Positions 24,718 through 35,374 are shown, numbered from the stretch's first letter. The stretch: DNA of 64,000 nucleotides from Roseivirga sp. BDSF3-8 (GCF_041449215.1 NZ_JBGNFV010000001.1:3489001-3553000), one strand, 5' to 3'. The notes: generated by a model from the letters alone, not told the origin. Numbers and translations: made by a program.

Positions 24718-26185
24718 AATTTACTTTTCGTATGCTTTGGTAGAATACAGTCATGAATCCCCCGGAGAGCATCAGGTGAAACAAAAGCAGGCCATAATCC
24801 TTGAGATAAAAACCGGCAGCTACGCCAAAGAGGAAGTATAAACCAAGTAAACCCTCAGTTACAGTGCTCATAGTGAGGTTATTTTTGACATAGATATTTT
24901 TTCTGAGGGAGTCCTTTTTATTAGAAACATTAAACTTAGGTGTTCTGATAAAAGGAGTGCGTATACCCGCCAATCCTTCGAGTACCGCAATAGTATTGTG
25001 CAGGCTAAGCCCCATACTCACAGTAAGGAATAAAGGAAAGTAGCGCACGTAATAGCCCATCGATTGCCAGCCTCCTGAAAAGCCGGGCGCCAGGGTGTTT
25101 TTTACCGCCACCCAATAAAAGAAACCGATGGCAAAGAATCCCGCCAGAAATACCGTACCCAGATCAAAAAGAAAATTCAGCGTAGGGTTACCCGCCTTGA
25201 CAAATAGCATGGGGATGCTGAATAGCGCTGAAAGCAGGACTGCCAGAAAGATCGAGCTATTAAACAGATGGAAAAAAGCATGCAGTTTGTTGGTCAGAGG
25301 CAATGAGGATCGCCATAGCTTCTTAATGTTCTTCCGGGCAGTCTCCGCTGCCCCTTTATTCCACCTGTACTGCTGGCTTTTTATGCTCGACATAAGTACA
25401 GGCAGTTCTGCAGGAGATACCACCTTTTCAAGGTATTCGAAGTGCCACCCTCTGAACTGAGCGCGATAACTCAGGTCAAGGTCTTCAGTGAGCGTGTCAT
25501 CGCTCCAGCCCCCCGCATCTACAATACAGTGCTTGCGCCACACACCGGCCGTGCCGTTAAAGTTAATAAAACTACCCGCCTGGCTGCGTCCGCTTTGTTC
25601 TATAGAAAAATGCGCGTTCAGCCCGAAGGCCTGCAGACGCGTAAACAAGCTGAACGTCTCATTGATATGCCCCCACCTTGTCTGAACTACCCCTGTATTT
25701 TCATTATTAAAATACGGGATAGTGCTTTTCAAAAAGCCTTTTTGCGGTAGAAAATCCGCGTCAAATATCGCGATAAACTGCCCTTTTGCCCTTTCCAGGC
25801 CATATTGCAGGGCTCCGGCTTTAAAGCCCTTACGGTCCGGGCGACGTACAAGGTGAATCTCCACCCCTCTGGCCTGCCAGTATTTTATCCGTTCAGCAAT
25901 TAGTTCAGTAGTTTCATCTGTACTGTCATCCAGCACCTGAATCTCCAGCTTGTCTGTAGGGTAATCAAATGAAGCCACGCAATCGATTAGCCTTTCCACT
26001 ACATATTTCTCATTGTAAACAGGTAGCTGTACCGTTACTACTGGCCATTCCTCAGGCAGAAGTGGGGGATGAGTCGGTATTTTTTTGCCCTTCAGGTACA
26101 GATAGGTCAGGTGTAGCTGGCCCAGGCTGAAGGCACATATATAAGTAAGCGCCAGTAAATATCCCGTAACAACGATATATTCCAT
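24704..26185 (-). CDS. cellulose-synthase-like glycosyltransferase family 2 protein
   Basis: A 493-residue membrane glycosyltransferase. One N-terminal helix is followed by a GT-A domain with VTVQLPVYNEKYVVERLID, the DDS nucleotide site (VLDDSTDETTEL), FDADFLP, the TEDLDL acceptor motif and the processive QQYRW motif (residues about 45-290); four or so helices follow. The D,D,D,QxxRW set is complete, as in CESA-like and glucosylceramide-synthase-like enzymes. One base separates it from the upstream DPM1-like gene and 14 bases overlap the next, so it is the middle of a three-gene glycan operon. Substrate not predictable. Confidence 0.85.
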   Translation of the reverse strand: MEYIVVTGYLLALTYICAFSLGQLHLTYLYLKGKKIPTHPPLLPEEWPVVTVQLPVYNEKYVVERLIDCVASFDYPTDKLEIQVLDDSTDETTELIAERIKYWQARGVEIHLVRRPDRKGFKAGALQYGLERAKGQFIAIFDADFLPQKGFLKSTIPYFNNENTGVVQTRWGHINETFSLFTRLQAFGLNAHFSIEQSGRSQAGSFINFNGTAGVWRKHCIVDAGGWSDDTLTEDLDLSYRAQFRGWHFEYLEKVVSPAELPVLMSSIKSQQYRWNKGAAETARKNIKKLWRSSLPLTNKLHAFFHLFNSSIFLAVLLSALFSIPMLFVKAGNPTLNFLFDLGTVFLAGFFAIGFFYWVAVKNTLAPGFSGGWQSMGYYVRYFPLFLTVSMGLSLHNTIAVLEGLAGIRTPFIRTPKFNVSNKKDSLRKNIYVKNNLTMSTVTEGLLGLYFLFGVAAGFYLKDYGLLLFHLMLSGGFMTVFYQSIRKVNYAAG

Positions 26186-26884
26186 TTACAGATATTTAGC
26201 AATGGTATAAAGTATTTTATAGCCTGCCATGACCGTTCCTTTTACCGTGCCGGATACCTTCGATTTTCCTATACGTTTTCGGTAGGTGACAGGTATTTCC
26301 GTGCATCGAAGGTTCTTCCTGGCCGCCTTAAGCTGCATTTCTACCGTCCATCCATAGTTTTTGTCAGCCATCCCCAGCCTTAGCAGAGAGCTGTAGCGAA
26401 TGGCCCGGAACGGACCCAGGTCACTAAATCTGGTGCCATATAGCCAACGTAGCAGGCTGGTTGCCAGCCAGTTTCCAAATACCTGCTGAGGTGTCATAGA
26501 CCCTTTCTCGCGCTGCCCTAAAGCCCGTGAGCCAATCACCATGTCAGCATTACCTTGTGAAATCGGCGCTATAAGGGCCGGCATCTCTTCAGGATGGTCA
26601 CTGTAATCAGCATCTACGAACACAATTATATCCGGCTTCCTGCCCATCTTTTCCACATAGGCCATGCCGGTAAGGCAGGCAATTCCGTATCCCTTCTGAG
26701 GCTGGTCTATTACCGTCGCCCCTGCTTCTGTGGCTGATCTTCTGGTCTGATCCGTAGAGGCATTGTTTACCACTACTACCTCCCGTACCAGTCCGGCAGG
26801 AATATCACGCACCACCTTCCCTACAGAATTCTCCTCGTTAAAAGCCGGAATGATTACTACCACATCGGGCCGGCCACTTACCAC
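26186..26884 (-). CDS. DPM1-like glycosyltransferase family 2 protein
   Basis: About 232 residues of a soluble GT2 enzyme like dolichol-phosphate mannosyl or UDP-glucose:polyprenyl-phosphate transferases: VVIIPAFNEENSVGKVVRDI, VVVNNASTDQT, VFVDADYSDHPEE and VTYRKRIGKSKVSG. It probably charges a polyprenyl phosphate with a sugar for the GT-C enzyme in the same operon. There is no in-frame ATG at the N-terminus: the open frame begins with a TTG at 26917, but that lies inside the predicted -7 box, so I prefer the GTG at 26884 (TTG at 26893 is also possible). Confidence 0.8.
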   Translation of the reverse strand: MVSGRPDVVVIIPAFNEENSVGKVVRDIPAGLVREVVVVNNASTDQTRRSATEAGATVIDQPQKGYGIACLTGMAYVEKMGRKPDIIVFVDADYSDHPEEMPALIAPISQGNADMVIGSRALGQREKGSMTPQQVFGNWLATSLLRWLYGTRFSDLGPFRAIRYSSLLRLGMADKNYGWTVEMQLKAARKNLRCTEIPVTYRKRIGKSKVSGTVKGTVMAGYKILYTIAKYL

Positions 26885-26914
26885 TTTCAGCAAAGCACAG
26901 TCATTATTTGCAGG

Positions 26915-26943
26915 CAAATATAACCTTTTGGAAGCAATGCCAA
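26915..26943 (-). promoter_or_regulatory. promoter of the glycosyltransferase operon
   Basis: On the minus strand TTG at 26943-26941, an 18-base spacer and TATATTTG at 26922-26915, an exact match to the Bacteroidota consensus. It lies just after the stop of the polyferredoxin gene and limits how far upstream the next gene can start. Confidence 0.7.
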
Positions 26944-26970
26944 GAGTAAGGATACAGACAATTGGTTTGG

Positions 26971-28767
26971 TTACTCAGATATGCGTACAGAGTCATTGCC
27001 TATAAGAATAGGAGAGTCGAAACGGTTGCTATGGTCGTCATTTTCCAGCTTAAGCACACCCCGCGGGCAAACGCTGGCACATACGCCACACCCTACACAA
27101 CTCGACCGGATGATATTCTGGCCGCGCTGAGCGTACCAGCGTACATCTATACCCATTTCGCAGTAAGTGCTGCAGTTGCCGCATGAGATACATTGCCCTC
27201 CGTTAGTAGTAATGCGGAACCGGCTTCTGAAACGCTGCACAATACCCAGGTAGGCAGCAAGTGGACATCCGAAACGACACCACACCCGGTTGCCCATAAA
27301 GGGGTAAAAACCCGTCCCCACCACGCCGGCAAACATGGCCCCTATCGCAAAGCCATACCACTCGCTGATCGTGTAGGTACTAATGCCCAACAGCGTCGAG
27401 GCTCCCGTAAAAAAGGTGTATAGCACACCTGCTGTCATGACCACTGCCAGTACGAGAACGCCATGTACAGTCCACCGTTCTATTTTCCACGCAACTAAAG
27501 ATTTGTCACTAAGCTGCCGGTAGGGATCCCCAAGGGTCTCCGCAAGGCCGCCACAGCCGCAAACCCATGAGCAGTACCACCTTTTGCCGAAAAAGAACAC
27601 AAACAGCGGTACAGCGATAATAATCAGGATAATACCCCATACCAGCATGAACATGCCCAGCGTACCACCCTCTATTAGTTGGTTAAGGCTGGAGCTGAAG
27701 AAGAAATCATAGTCCAGTGGCCAGATATTCTTAAAGTCATAGTAAGGGTAGTTCAGACGTACAAGCACCTCCGGTATGAGAAACGCAAAAGCTGTCTGAA
27801 AGAACATCACCGATAGCGTACGGATGATATGGTATCGGCTATGCCTGTACCTGATTAGCATTCGCACCCCCATGACAAGTATGCACAGAGTATAGATGAA
27901 CCCATAAAGGAAAAACTCAGAAGCTTCGCCGCCATTAAGCAAGTTACTAAGCGGATCAGCCAGGATAATCCAGTTAGTCATATACTCCGGGTAGAAATAG
28001 AGGAGTACATAAAAGAGAATAAGGAACGTGCCTGTAGCAATACCAAGCCAACCCCGGTTTTTCATTTTACTGAAGAAAATGCCATCGTTTTGAATACCCG
28101 GTTCAGTGGTTTGCAGCTTCGGCAAATTATACAGCAGCCCCCCCATAGAGGCAACTACGAATGTCAGAATGAATAGTAAGGTAGTATGTTCCGTAACCAG
28201 CCCCACCGTAGCCCTGCGCGTAAGGGTCAGCACCAGTCGCTTTTTCGTGTACCGGTTAAATCCCCGCTGCTTTACGATGTCTCGATTGATGTTATCTACT
28301 GTCTCCTGCAGGTTGCTGCGAAGACCGTCAGGCGTGCTGTACGACCTGCCATCCAGCCAGCCCCCATAGTCTGAGAGGATCTTCTGCTTAAAGGCCAGCG
28401 TATGTTCATCACCCTCCAGACCCTTTTGAGCCTCACTTAGCGAAAAGGTAAGCGGACCCTCCCGTGAGGCGGCGGCTATGATGGTTTCAACCTCTCCCTG
28501 CTTGATCGCAAAGTCTTCGCTGATACGAGTATTGGCCGAGGCAAATGCTTTATTCAGGTCAGAGATGAAGCCGAATTTATCTTCATAGATTTGCTCCATC
28601 ATAAAGGAAGCGTTCTCTATGAATCGGGTTTGTTGCTTTTCATCCCTTATCGCCTCCCTTACCAGTTCATCAGTAAGCCTGTAGTCCCCTGCGAAAAACA
28701 GTCCTGCAAACAGCCCAAAGGCAGCCAGGTAAAGAATAAGTCCGGTGTTTTCAATTGCCTTCATCAT
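26971..28767 (-). CDS. NapH/NosR-like membrane polyferredoxin
   Basis: A 598-residue membrane protein. An N-terminal helix and a roughly 170-residue extracytoplasmic helical region are followed by about six more helices. Two cysteine pairs in the membrane part (WYCSWVCGCGG and WCRFGCPLAAY) match the NapH/NosR/CcoG group, and the C-terminus carries two 4Fe-4S clusters: CISCGNCSTYCEMG and CVGCGVCASVCPRG. Such proteins pass electrons across or along the membrane. The gene starts 7 bases after the upstream FAD-dependent reductase gene, which may feed it from NAD(P)H. The final acceptor is unknown. Confidence 0.8.
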   Translation of the reverse strand: MMKAIENTGLILYLAAFGLFAGLFFAGDYRLTDELVREAIRDEKQQTRFIENASFMMEQIYEDKFGFISDLNKAFASANTRISEDFAIKQGEVETIIAAASREGPLTFSLSEAQKGLEGDEHTLAFKQKILSDYGGWLDGRSYSTPDGLRSNLQETVDNINRDIVKQRGFNRYTKKRLVLTLTRRATVGLVTEHTTLLFILTFVVASMGGLLYNLPKLQTTEPGIQNDGIFFSKMKNRGWLGIATGTFLILFYVLLYFYPEYMTNWIILADPLSNLLNGGEASEFFLYGFIYTLCILVMGVRMLIRYRHSRYHIIRTLSVMFFQTAFAFLIPEVLVRLNYPYYDFKNIWPLDYDFFFSSSLNQLIEGGTLGMFMLVWGIILIIIAVPLFVFFFGKRWYCSWVCGCGGLAETLGDPYRQLSDKSLVAWKIERWTVHGVLVLAVVMTAGVLYTFFTGASTLLGISTYTISEWYGFAIGAMFAGVVGTGFYPFMGNRVWCRFGCPLAAYLGIVQRFRSRFRITTNGGQCISCGNCSTYCEMGIDVRWYAQRGQNIIRSSCVGCGVCASVCPRGVLKLENDDHSNRFDSPILIGNDSVRISE

Positions 28768-28774
28768 ATATCTG

Positions 28775-30115
28775 TCATCCGAATAGTCTGGCTACCAGGT
28801 TTTTGCTTTTGCGTTTTACGGGCACTACCTCCCCTTTATAGGGAGCCTTATTGTAGACCTTCCTTACCTCCTGCTCATAGTTCCCATGAAACTCAGGGTC
28901 AAAATTAGCCTCTTCAAGGTGCTTTAATACGGTATAAACAGGAGTGCCTGTCCTTATCCAGCGGTCACAGACTGCATGGCGGTAGCGTATACCCATCAGG
29001 TTAAAGGAGCTCACCTGTCCCGTTTCCGGGTGGTAAGTAATCCGAATAGACTTTTCTCCCCCAGCGTGTTCCCAATAGACCGATTTATGCCCTGCCGCCA
29101 GGCTGGCCTTGGGGTCTCCATATACCTGGTACTCGATCGCGAAGAACTTAGCGGAGTTAAAAAATATACCCGGCCTGTAAGCAGTCTTGCTGCCGCTCAG
29201 CGTCATGGCAAGCGTTTCTCCGTGCATGCGTCCCGTATACCAGATCTGCTCCACTGCTTTCCTGCCATCTGGTGGAGTACGGTATTGCACACAATCACCT
29301 ATGGAATAGATGCCGGGTATGTTGGTTTCAAAGTATTCATTCACCAGCACCCCGCGGTCCGTTTCTATGCCACTGTTTTGCAGAAACCGGATGTTTGGCT
29401 GCACACCGATTGTAAGCCCTGCAAACCGGCACGGTATTTTGTCCCCAGCCGTAGTGACTACGGCTTCCACCCGCTCCTCAGCATCAGCCAGGATTTCCCC
29501 TAACTCCGTTTCAAGTCTCAGGTCCACATGATGTTTCACCAAATGGCGGGATACCATTTCGGCTTCTTCAGGAGGTAGTACACCTGCCCAGTAGGCTTTT
29601 TCCCTTACCAGCATGGTCACCCCGATATTCCTGGTGAGGAGCATTTCAGCCATCTCCACACCTATCAGTCCTCCGCCTACTATGACTGCCCGCTCTATTC
29701 CTTTCGTGTACTTTTCCATCTTTTCCAGGTCAGGCATGCCGTACAGACCCTGTACACCTTTGAGTCCTTCACCCCGCCAGCCCCCCAGCCTCGGTGCAGA
29801 GCCTGTGGCAATCACAAGCTTGTCAAAAGAGATATGGTCTCCCTCTTCGGTTTCCAGCAGGCGGGCATCCGTGTCCACATCCCTGACATGTGCCTGTACC
29901 AGTGTGATGCGGTTGTCTTCCCAAAAATCATCCTCGTACGGCTTAGTATGCTCATACGTCATGTGGCCCATATAAATATACATGAGGGCCGTACGGCTGT
30001 AAAAGTATTTGGTCTCGGAGGAGATCACCGTAATCCTGTGGCGACTATGCTTTCTAATATGCCGGGCACAGGTTATACCACTGATTCCGTTGCCGATGAT
30101 AACAATATTTTCCAT
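28775..30115 (-). CDS. NAD(P)/FAD-dependent oxidoreductase
   Basis: A 446-residue two-dinucleotide-fold flavoprotein. FAD site: IVIIGNGISGITCARHI at the N-terminus and YSIGDCVQY near residue 290; NAD(P) site: AVIVGGGLIGVEMAEML. This is the layout of nitrite-reductase-type and rubredoxin-type reductases. The last 130 residues form an extension ending in VYNKAPYKGEVVPVKRKSK, which could contact the polyferredoxin encoded 7 bases downstream. Together they look like a cytoplasmic reductase delivering electrons to a membrane iron-sulphur protein. Confidence 0.8.
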   Translation of the reverse strand: MENIVIIGNGISGITCARHIRKHSRHRITVISSETKYFYSRTALMYIYMGHMTYEHTKPYEDDFWEDNRITLVQAHVRDVDTDARLLETEEGDHISFDKLVIATGSAPRLGGWRGEGLKGVQGLYGMPDLEKMEKYTKGIERAVIVGGGLIGVEMAEMLLTRNIGVTMLVREKAYWAGVLPPEEAEMVSRHLVKHHVDLRLETELGEILADAEERVEAVVTTAGDKIPCRFAGLTIGVQPNIRFLQNSGIETDRGVLVNEYFETNIPGIYSIGDCVQYRTPPDGRKAVEQIWYTGRMHGETLAMTLSGSKTAYRPGIFFNSAKFFAIEYQVYGDPKASLAAGHKSVYWEHAGGEKSIRITYHPETGQVSSFNLMGIRYRHAVCDRWIRTGTPVYTVLKHLEEANFDPEFHGNYEQEVRKVYNKAPYKGEVVPVKRKSKNLVARLFG

Positions 30116-30475
30116 GCTGTAAAGTAGGCTCTCAATATAGGAAAACTACCTGGTTCTTGACTTCTGGATTTTGTCCTGCGGGTGACAATTTGGAGGCCTG
30201 AGACAGTTAATTAACTGCTTTGAAAATATAATTTTGGATTTGCAAAAAGTACGTGTGTATTTTATGGCTGCTTATATTAATATTTTTATTTTCAATTGTC
30301 TGGGGCTTACGGAATTGTAGAGGACATTTTAAAGGGTAATTCCCCTTATTATTTTACAAAAAATATAAAAAATGGTATGAAATTGTTTTAGAATACCGAT
30401 AACTACGTTAATTTTATTCCCGCTAGTATTAGCATTTGTCTTACAATCCTTGACTAATTTTATAACTGAAAGCGA
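30116..30475. other. AT-rich divergent intergenic region
   Basis: No gene seen. It separates the FAD-reductase operon (minus) from the secreted subtilase (plus). TAGTTTTC on the minus strand near 30140 and TAGCATTTG on the plus strand near 30430 are weak promoter-box candidates; neither has a well-placed TTG. Confidence 0.35.
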
Positions 30476-33400
30476 ATGAGGAAACTTTATCTTTTCATTT
30501 TTCTCTTCATTTCCACCTCAATCTTACATGGAGTTCAGGCCCAAAAGGTCTACTTCCAGCCTAGTGAGGAAAACCTGGTGGAAAGGGGTGAAAACGAGCA
30601 ACCAATTCAGGGGCTGCCTCAATATGCTGAGGACAGGCTTTTCGTGAAATTCGAAAACCTGGATAGAGTGGCTGTTGGAGAGTTCTCTAACAGAGCTGAA
30701 AAAAATGCCGTAATGGGTAAATCCAGTATGGCTAACAGGGTGGCTTCAACACTGGCTAATCCTGCCGTACTATCTTTTCAAAGAGCACTGCCTGGTGCAG
30801 AGTCTGCCGATGTGGCGGGTATCTATACCATTGCAGTGGATCAGAAAATGAGTACTGCCTCTGACTTGGTGTCAGAGCTGCAAAATGTACCCGGTGTAGT
30901 ATACGCCGAGCGTGCGCCTATCTATTACAGTATGGAAGTGCCGAATGATCCTCTTGTAGGACTTCAGTACAGCCTTCCAGGTACGCATTCTTTCCGCGCT
31001 TTTGATGCCTTTACCGGCAGCGGTCGTATAGTAGTAGCTGTGGTGGATGATGCCGTGCTTACTTCTCACGAAGACCTGGCCGATAACATCTGGATCAACC
31101 CCGGTGAAACAGGGATGGACGCTGAGGGCAATGATAAGGCCTCTAACGGTATCGACGATGATGGTAACGGATATGTGGATGACTGGCGCGGATGGGATGC
31201 GGCTGATAATGATAACGATCCCAACCCTCCCATTACTCCTACCCCCGGACAGGGAAACCAGGCGCGCCCCGGATTCTTCTTCCACGGAACCTTTGTAGCA
31301 GGTATTGTTGGCGCAGTAACTGGTAACGGTATTGGTAAGGCGACTACCTCCTACAACCAGGTAGAGATCATGGCGGTAAAAGCGACCATCAACGAAACCA
31401 CTAATGTTCGTTCACTTAATAACACCTTCGGTGCCGTACAGTATGCAGTAGCAGCCGGTGCCCAGGTGGTGAATATGTCATTCGGAGGTTCATCATTCTC
31501 CCAGGCCTACCAGGACCTGATTAATTATGGTACTTCCCAGGGAATGGTCTTCATTGCCGCGGCTGGTAATGATGGTGCCGATGTGGTCCAATATCCTGCG
31601 GCCTATGACAATGTGATTGCTGTAGCTAACACCACTTCTAATGATCTGCGTAGCGGATCGTCAAACTTTGGTGACTGGGTGGACATTGCAGCTCCCGGTA
31701 GCAGTGTATTAAGTACAGCGCCTAATCTTGATGACCCTAACGGTACCTACCAGTACAGTAGCGGTACTTCTTTCTCAAGCCCTCATGTAGCCAGCCTTAC
31801 GGCCCTTGTTCTGGCTCAAAACCCCTCCCTAACTCCTGCAGAAGTTGAAGCGCTGCTGGAAAATACGGCTGATAATGTCGACCTGAAAAACCCTGGCTTC
31901 GAGGAGCAACTGGGAGCAGGAAGAATAGATGCCTATGCTGCCGTAGTAGCAGCAGGAGGAACAGCCCTGGAGCCGGTAGCCGGGTTTGTAGTGAAAAATT
32001 TCCAGGAGGAGACCTTTATAAACGAGCCCGTTCAGATGATCAATGAATCATCCACTACGGCTAATGTGAGTTATAGCTGGTCGTTCCCTGGTGGATCACC
32101 TTCTACTTCATCTGCAGAAAACCCTCAGGTGACCTATTCGGCTCCGGGTATGTACGATGTAACCCTTACCGTAACCGATGAGGGCGGAACCAACAGCTAC
32201 ACCATGGAAGGTGCGGTAAATGTACAGTCTGTACTTCCTGCCGACATCCTGGACTACCCATTTGAAGAAGCCATAGGGGCTACTACTATCAGCGGACACA
32301 GTGGCAATAACATTCCTATGTTTGCCAACCGCTTCAGCTACCCCGACGACCGCGTTATCACAGGCGCCCGTTTCTCATTCTTGCGTGCCATAGCTGGCGG
32401 CCCTAATTCTACACTTAGCGTAGTGGTTTGGGACTTCAACAGTGAGGAAGAGCCCGGTGATGTGCTTTATAAGCAAGCCTACAACCTCAATGATATAGAA
32501 GGCAGCGGCAGTAGCACAGTGCCTGCTTATCATGATTTTGTATTTGATAATCCTGTGGATATTCCGGATGACGGTAACTTCTACATTGGACTGGAAATAA
32601 ACTACGGTACCGGTGATGTGGTGACTGTTCACCATTATCTCTCAAATGGTCTGCGTACCTACCTGTTCTTCCAGGACAACTGGCGCTCTTATAACGACGC
32701 GGGTGGAGGTAACTTCGACTTTACCATGCTTATGTTCCCTGTAGTGGCAGACCCTGCCCTGTTGCCTTCCGGTGATTTCACCCAGTCAGCAGACGAGCTG
32801 TGTACGACAGATGAGCTTATGCTCGATGCGTCTTCCTATACTCAGGCCGATATGCTTCAGTGGGAAACCCCTGGCGGAAACCCTGAATCAGGTACAGGAG
32901 AAACCTTTACAGTAGTATACCCTGCAGCCGGTGAATACATGCCTACACTCAGAGCTACTAATATGGTAGATGTGGAGAAAGATGGTGTGACCATCCCCGT
33001 CGGTCTCAGAGTGTCTGAGGAAGGCTTCGTTCGTGTAGGCGATTGTGAAGGTGAGCTTATTGCTGATTTTGAGGCAGATGCTATCACCGTTCCGCTCGGC
33101 ACTACCGTTCAGTTCACCAACCTTTCTCAGAATGCTACCAATTATGACTGGTACTTTGAGGGAGGTGATCCCCTGAGATCTACAGAGACAAACCCTGCTG
33201 TTACCTTTAATAAGGTAGGAACATTCAACGTACGTCTGCGCTCACAGGCAGCAGATGGACAGACCGCAGTGGAGATCAAAGATGACTACATCACTGTATT
33301 TGCTCCTGGTGACGACTGCTTCCAGGCTGGTAAGCCGTTTGCCACCCCTTTCAGTAACTTTACGTTCACTGCAGGAGGTAGCGTTTCCGGTCACAATGCC

Positions 33401-35374
33401 CTCAACGTTTCCGATTATGCCCGTCGCTTCTCTCTGGAGCCCGGCGCAGCCGTAAACAGCGTACTTTATTCATTCCTCAGCCTGGACCTGGATGCCGGCG
33501 CTGAAAGCGAAATGGGTGTGACAGTGTGGAGTGTAGGCCAAGATGGTACCCCTGGCGAATTGCTGCATATTCAGTATGTGCCCGTCGCTACCCTTATTGC
33601 CAATACTGATATAGAAGGCGGTAATGATGAGTATACTATCCTTCTGGACGAGTCTGTAACCGTTCCTGCAAATGGAGAACTATACGTAGGATACCGCCTG
33701 CAGTACGATAATATGAACGAAGTTGCTGTAAACCTGGGTGCCATTGGCAGTTCTTCAGGCGCAGCAAGTGGTTTTGTATATCAGGGCGGATGGCTAACCT
33801 ATGGGGGTATCGGCCTTCCTGCTGACCTGGCTATTGCCGTAGGTGGTGTGGAAGATGCTAATGAGGTACCCGTTGCTTCATTCACCCTGAGTGATATGAC
33901 AGCCTTCGTAGGTGAGTCTATTCAACTTGACGCTACAAGTAGTGAAAATACACTTGTATACGAATGGAGCGCACCAGGTGGTAACCTGGAGTCTGACGTA
34001 CAGCCAGTAACTTCAGTAAGTTTCGATGCTCCCGGTACGTATGAGATTACACTGCGCGTATTTGGCAACTGTGATAGCAAGTTTGACGAAGTGGTCAAAT
34101 CGGTTACCATCGAAGCCCCCTGTTCTCCTGCCGAAGTAGTTTACTTCCGTCAGGGTTCCGCAGCACGCAAGCCTATACCTGATCAGTATACTGACCCCTC
34201 CGCAGCATTAGGTCTGATGGACGACAACTTTGTGTCCCTTGGATTCGGTGGAGAGCTGATAGTGAGATTCAACGAGAAAATTGCTAACGGCGAAGGCGAC
34301 GACATCATGGTATATGAAACCTCCAAGTTCGGAGCCGATGGCAATTGTGAAGACTTCCCCGAGACTGTCCAGGTATTTGCCTCACAGGACGGTCAGTCTT
34401 ACCTCTACCTGGGTACCGTATGCCAGGACGGCAGCGTAGACCTCGGTGAATTAGGCTGGGCTCAGTACGTGAAGTTCATCAGCATCACAGATAAAGCCGC
34501 TGTTCCTAGTGGATACGGTTATGACCTGGATGCCCTCATGTGCCTCAACGGTACTACTGAGTCTACCGAAATGGCCGACCTGCGCTCTTGTGTCGCTACA
34601 GAAGTAGTAAGCTACGGACAGGCTAACAAGAAGAACGGCGGAGCCATCGCCCCCCGTCGTACAAACCCTCACATGGCACTGGGAATGCCCCAGGAGAATA
34701 ACGCCTATAATTTCGTATCGCTTGGTTACGGTGGTTCTATTGAACTGAAACTGGACTATGCAGTATTCGATCTAGAGGGCAATGACCTCCGCGTAGTGGA
34801 GAGTACCTTCTTTGGTAATACCTGCGATAACTACCCTGAAACAGCCAATGTGTATGCTAAGGGTGATGTGAATGATGCCTATGTCCTGCTTGGTGAAGTA
34901 TGTCACGATGGTGATGTGGACCTTGCCAGTGGCGGACTTGAGTGGGCGCAGTATATCAAGATCGTAGATACTACCGACCCTAACGGACGTATTCGCAGTG
35001 GCAATGCCGATGGATATGACGTAGATGGTGTATACTGTCTGCCTGGTGGCGGAGAGGCCATGCGTGCCGGTGTTCAGGCTCTCGAAGAATTGCCTAACGT
35101 GGCACCTAACGAAGAAGGTTTCTCTATCAGTGAGATTTATCCCAACCCTTTCAATAATGAGCTAAGTATCAGTATTGTATCTGATCAGGACCGTAAGCTT
35201 CCTGTTAAAATGTACGATATGAGAGGCACACTTGTTATGGAAAGTGAACTAGACCTTATCACCGGACAATCTACCTACTCCGTAGGTGCGGAAAAACTTC
35301 CTGCCGGTATGTATCTGCTGCGCCTTGGCCAGGAGAATGACATAGTGGAGCAGATCAAGGTGATTAAGAAATAA
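30476..35374 (+). CDS. secreted subtilisin-like protease with PKD domains and type IX sorting tail
   Basis: A 1632-residue exported S8 peptidase. A signal peptide (about 22 residues) and a pro-region (to about 155) precede the catalytic domain with the triad in VAVVDDAV (about Asp190), HGTFVAGIVG (about His270) and GTSFSSPHVA (about Ser432). An Asp-rich loop (DDDGNGYVDD) probably binds calcium. Then come PKD-like domains (YSWSFPGGSPS, YDWYFEGGDP, YEWSAPGGNL), a beta-sandwich module present twice (around 600-760 and 960-1120) and a second module present twice (around 1220 and 1380). The end, EIYPNPFNNELSI to VIKK, is the type A sorting domain for the type IX secretion system. It should be released or cell-attached at the surface. 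Strong terminator after it. Confidence 0.92.
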   Translation: MRKLYLFIFLFISTSILHGVQAQKVYFQPSEENLVERGENEQPIQGLPQYAEDRLFVKFENLDRVAVGEFSNRAEKNAVMGKSSMANRVASTLANPAVLSFQRALPGAESADVAGIYTIAVDQKMSTASDLVSELQNVPGVVYAERAPIYYSMEVPNDPLVGLQYSLPGTHSFRAFDAFTGSGRIVVAVVDDAVLTSHEDLADNIWINPGETGMDAEGNDKASNGIDDDGNGYVDDWRGWDAADNDNDPNPPITPTPGQGNQARPGFFFHGTFVAGIVGAVTGNGIGKATTSYNQVEIMAVKATINETTNVRSLNNTFGAVQYAVAAGAQVVNMSFGGSSFSQAYQDLINYGTSQGMVFIAAAGNDGADVVQYPAAYDNVIAVANTTSNDLRSGSSNFGDWVDIAAPGSSVLSTAPNLDDPNGTYQYSSGTSFSSPHVASLTALVLAQNPSLTPAEVEALLENTADNVDLKNPGFEEQLGAGRIDAYAAVVAAGGTALEPVAGFVVKNFQEETFINEPVQMINESSTTANVSYSWSFPGGSPSTSSAENPQVTYSAPGMYDVTLTVTDEGGTNSYTMEGAVNVQSVLPADILDYPFEEAIGATTISGHSGNNIPMFANRFSYPDDRVITGARFSFLRAIAGGPNSTLSVVVWDFNSEEEPGDVLYKQAYNLNDIEGSGSSTVPAYHDFVFDNPVDIPDDGNFYIGLEINYGTGDVVTVHHYLSNGLRTYLFFQDNWRSYNDAGGGNFDFTMLMFPVVADPALLPSGDFTQSADELCTTDELMLDASSYTQADMLQWETPGGNPESGTGETFTVVYPAAGEYMPTLRATNMVDVEKDGVTIPVGLRVSEEGFVRVGDCEGELIADFEADAITVPLGTTVQFTNLSQNATNYDWYFEGGDPLRSTETNPAVTFNKVGTFNVRLRSQAADGQTAVEIKDDYITVFAPGDDCFQAGKPFATPFSNFTFTAGGSVSGHNALNVSDYARRFSLEPGAAVNSVLYSFLSLDLDAGAESEMGVTVWSVGQDGTPGELLHIQYVPVATLIANTDIEGGNDEYTILLDESVTVPANGELYVGYRLQYDNMNEVAVNLGAIGSSSGAASGFVYQGGWLTYGGIGLPADLAIAVGGVEDANEVPVASFTLSDMTAFVGESIQLDATSSENTLVYEWSAPGGNLESDVQPVTSVSFDAPGTYEITLRVFGNCDSKFDEVVKSVTIEAPCSPAEVVYFRQGSAARKPIPDQYTDPSAALGLMDDNFVSLGFGGELIVRFNEKIANGEGDDIMVYETSKFGADGNCEDFPETVQVFASQDGQSYLYLGTVCQDGSVDLGELGWAQYVKFISITDKAAVPSGYGYDLDALMCLNGTTESTEMADLRSCVATEVVSYGQANKKNGGAIAPRRTNPHMALGMPQENNAYNFVSLGYGGSIELKLDYAVFDLEGNDLRVVESTFFGNTCDNYPETANVYAKGDVNDAYVLLGEVCHDGDVDLASGGLEWAQYIKIVDTTDPNGRIRSGNADGYDVDGVYCLPGGGEAMRAGVQALEELPNVAPNEEGFSISEIYPNPFNNELSISIVSDQDRKLPVKMYDMRGTLVMESELDLITGQSTYSVGAEKLPAGMYLLRLGQENDIVEQIKVIKK

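Noticed and set aside
30872-33102. Antisense frames inside the subtilase gene
   Set aside because: Shadows of a long, motif-complete gene; none has a plausible signal or domain.
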